A stretch of 64,000 nucleotides of DNA. It comes from CAWAWP01 sp963841205. GTDB lineage: Bacteria; Chloroflexota; Ktedonobacteria; Ktedonobacterales; JADMIN01. Within the stretch, counting starts at the first letter, position 1, and each line of letters begins with the position of its first letter. The stretch spans positions 76,220-140,219 of the forward strand of contig CAWJCH010000009.1 in the NCBI GenBank assembly GCA_963841205.1, given 5' to 3'. Positions 63,641 through 64,000 of the stretch are shown here, one piece after another. The position numbers were made by a program, and so were the translations under genes. The notes beneath the pieces are model-generated. The model worked only from the letters and a program-made list of their open reading frames with translations. It searched no databases and was not told the DNA's origin.

Positions 63641-64000
63641 TCAGATGTGGATGCCGCGAAGCTCAGCGAGTACCCGGGAAACCGGCTGCAGACCCAGCGG
63701 AGTGATGCCGGCGAGAACCTGCCCGGGGGTGAGCAGGTGATGGCCGCGCAGGTCGCCGTGGAGAACTCCCTGGCGATTAATAAGGTCGACCTGGGTGAAG
63801 GTCTCCGTGCCGCCGTCGTCGTCGGCCGAGGAGAACGGCCCGTGGTGCGCGATCCACATCAGCCGGTCCGGATCCAGGCGAGCGTAGGCCCGCATGCGTG
63901 CAAGGAATGCGTCGGCCGCGCCGCCCATGTCGCTGGTGAGTCCGATGCGGTCCGGGTTATCGGCAACTTCAGAAAGGACCGCAACCGGCGGCCCCCAAGC
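63641..64000 (-). CDS. Hypothetical protein, 5' end beyond the window
   Basis: The frame is open to the window edge. It reads WGPPVAVLSEVADNPDRIGL, ADAFLARMRAYARLDPDRLM and WIAHHGPFSSADDDGGTETF, ending LQPVSRVLAELRGIHI. About 119 residues visible. Its stop is 20 bases before the FolD-like start, so it probably heads the same operon. The HHG near WIAHHGPFSSAD might be catalytic. Not recognised. Confidence 0.65.
   Translation of the reverse strand, partial: AWGPPVAVLSEVADNPDRIGLTSDMGGAADAFLARMRAYARLDPDRLMWIAHHGPFSSADDDGGTETFTQVDLINRQGVLHGDLRGHHLLTPGQVLAGITPLGLQPVSRVLAELRGIHI

Overview
The window is GC-rich throughout, has no rRNA and only a tRNA remnant, and appears to join two kinds of bacterial DNA. 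From 1 to about 42.84 kb the genes resemble Chloroflexota (Ktedonobacteria/Thermomicrobia-like): a UbiA-type prenyltransferase, a translin-family protein, GlsB/YeaQ paralogues, receiver-only response regulators, a cytochrome b6-type protein, an IS605-type TnpB and many short tandem duplications. From about 42.84 kb to the end they resemble a high-GC actinomycete: DUF4192, DUF2786, ISL3 and IS110 transposases, a MarR/NAD(P)-binding regulon, a trypsin/Trypco1 conflict-type operon and a divergent FolD. At the join a minus-strand gene and a plus-strand DUF4192 gene each lose their 5' part within a few tens of bases, so a chimeric assembly must be excluded. Family calls are from memory of motifs; no search was run.

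Layout, left part. 0-6.2 kb: ABC-2 exporter (permease cut by the window edge, ATPase), glutaredoxin-like protein, unknown proteins, a TPR protein and a ribokinase-family sugar kinase. 6.3-13.3 kb: accessory DNA with an integrase remnant next to phased direct repeats, a helix-turn-helix gene, two receiver-only regulators, a solo IS605-type right end, a frameshifted replication-initiator-like gene and three small unknown genes. 13.9-19.3 kb: two paralogous ABM-fold proteins and an unrelated membrane protein that share a 110-base upstream leader, a broken acyl-CoA desaturase and a third receiver. 19.8-23.1 kb: decayed transposases, a truncated PQQ-propeller gene and a PAS fragment. 23.8-31.8 kb: a membrane and stress island (four GlsB/YeaQ paralogues, YggT, DedA, small membrane proteins), a frameshifted cytochrome b6-type gene and a fourth receiver whose 276-bp leader is identical to that of the third. 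32-36 kb: an IS5-type insertion, an IS110 ruin, small genes and a second solo IS605-type right end. 36.6-42.2 kb: translin-family protein, UbiA prenyltransferase, cytoplasmic HtrA-like protease, and an AAA-type regulator cut by a TnpB element.

Layout, right part. 42.8-44.2 kb: DUF4192 and truncated DUF2786. 44.7-48.8 kb: alpha/beta hydrolase, hemerythrin-like protein and NmrA-like protein (minus strand), then a MarR regulator and a second NAD(P)-binding protein with two palindromic operators in its promoter. 48.9-52.2 kb: insertion debris around an ISL3 element with 168-bp inverted ends that truncates a histidine kinase. 53.4-58.2 kb: a five-gene minus-strand operon of Trypco1-like protein, trypsin-like protease, TPR protein, double zinc-ribbon protein and a putative R-S-E class ADP-ribosyltransferase. 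This is the best candidate for an interesting biological system here. 59-64 kb: IS110 transposase, DUF2283, a tRNA 3' remnant, and a minus-strand operon of an unknown gene, a FolD-like enzyme and an amidase.

Single-base frameshifts are very common (desaturase, cytochrome b, Rep, IS630, IS110, amidase, GlsB, DUF4192), often at homopolymers. Some may be read errors, so 'pseudogene' below means broken as read.
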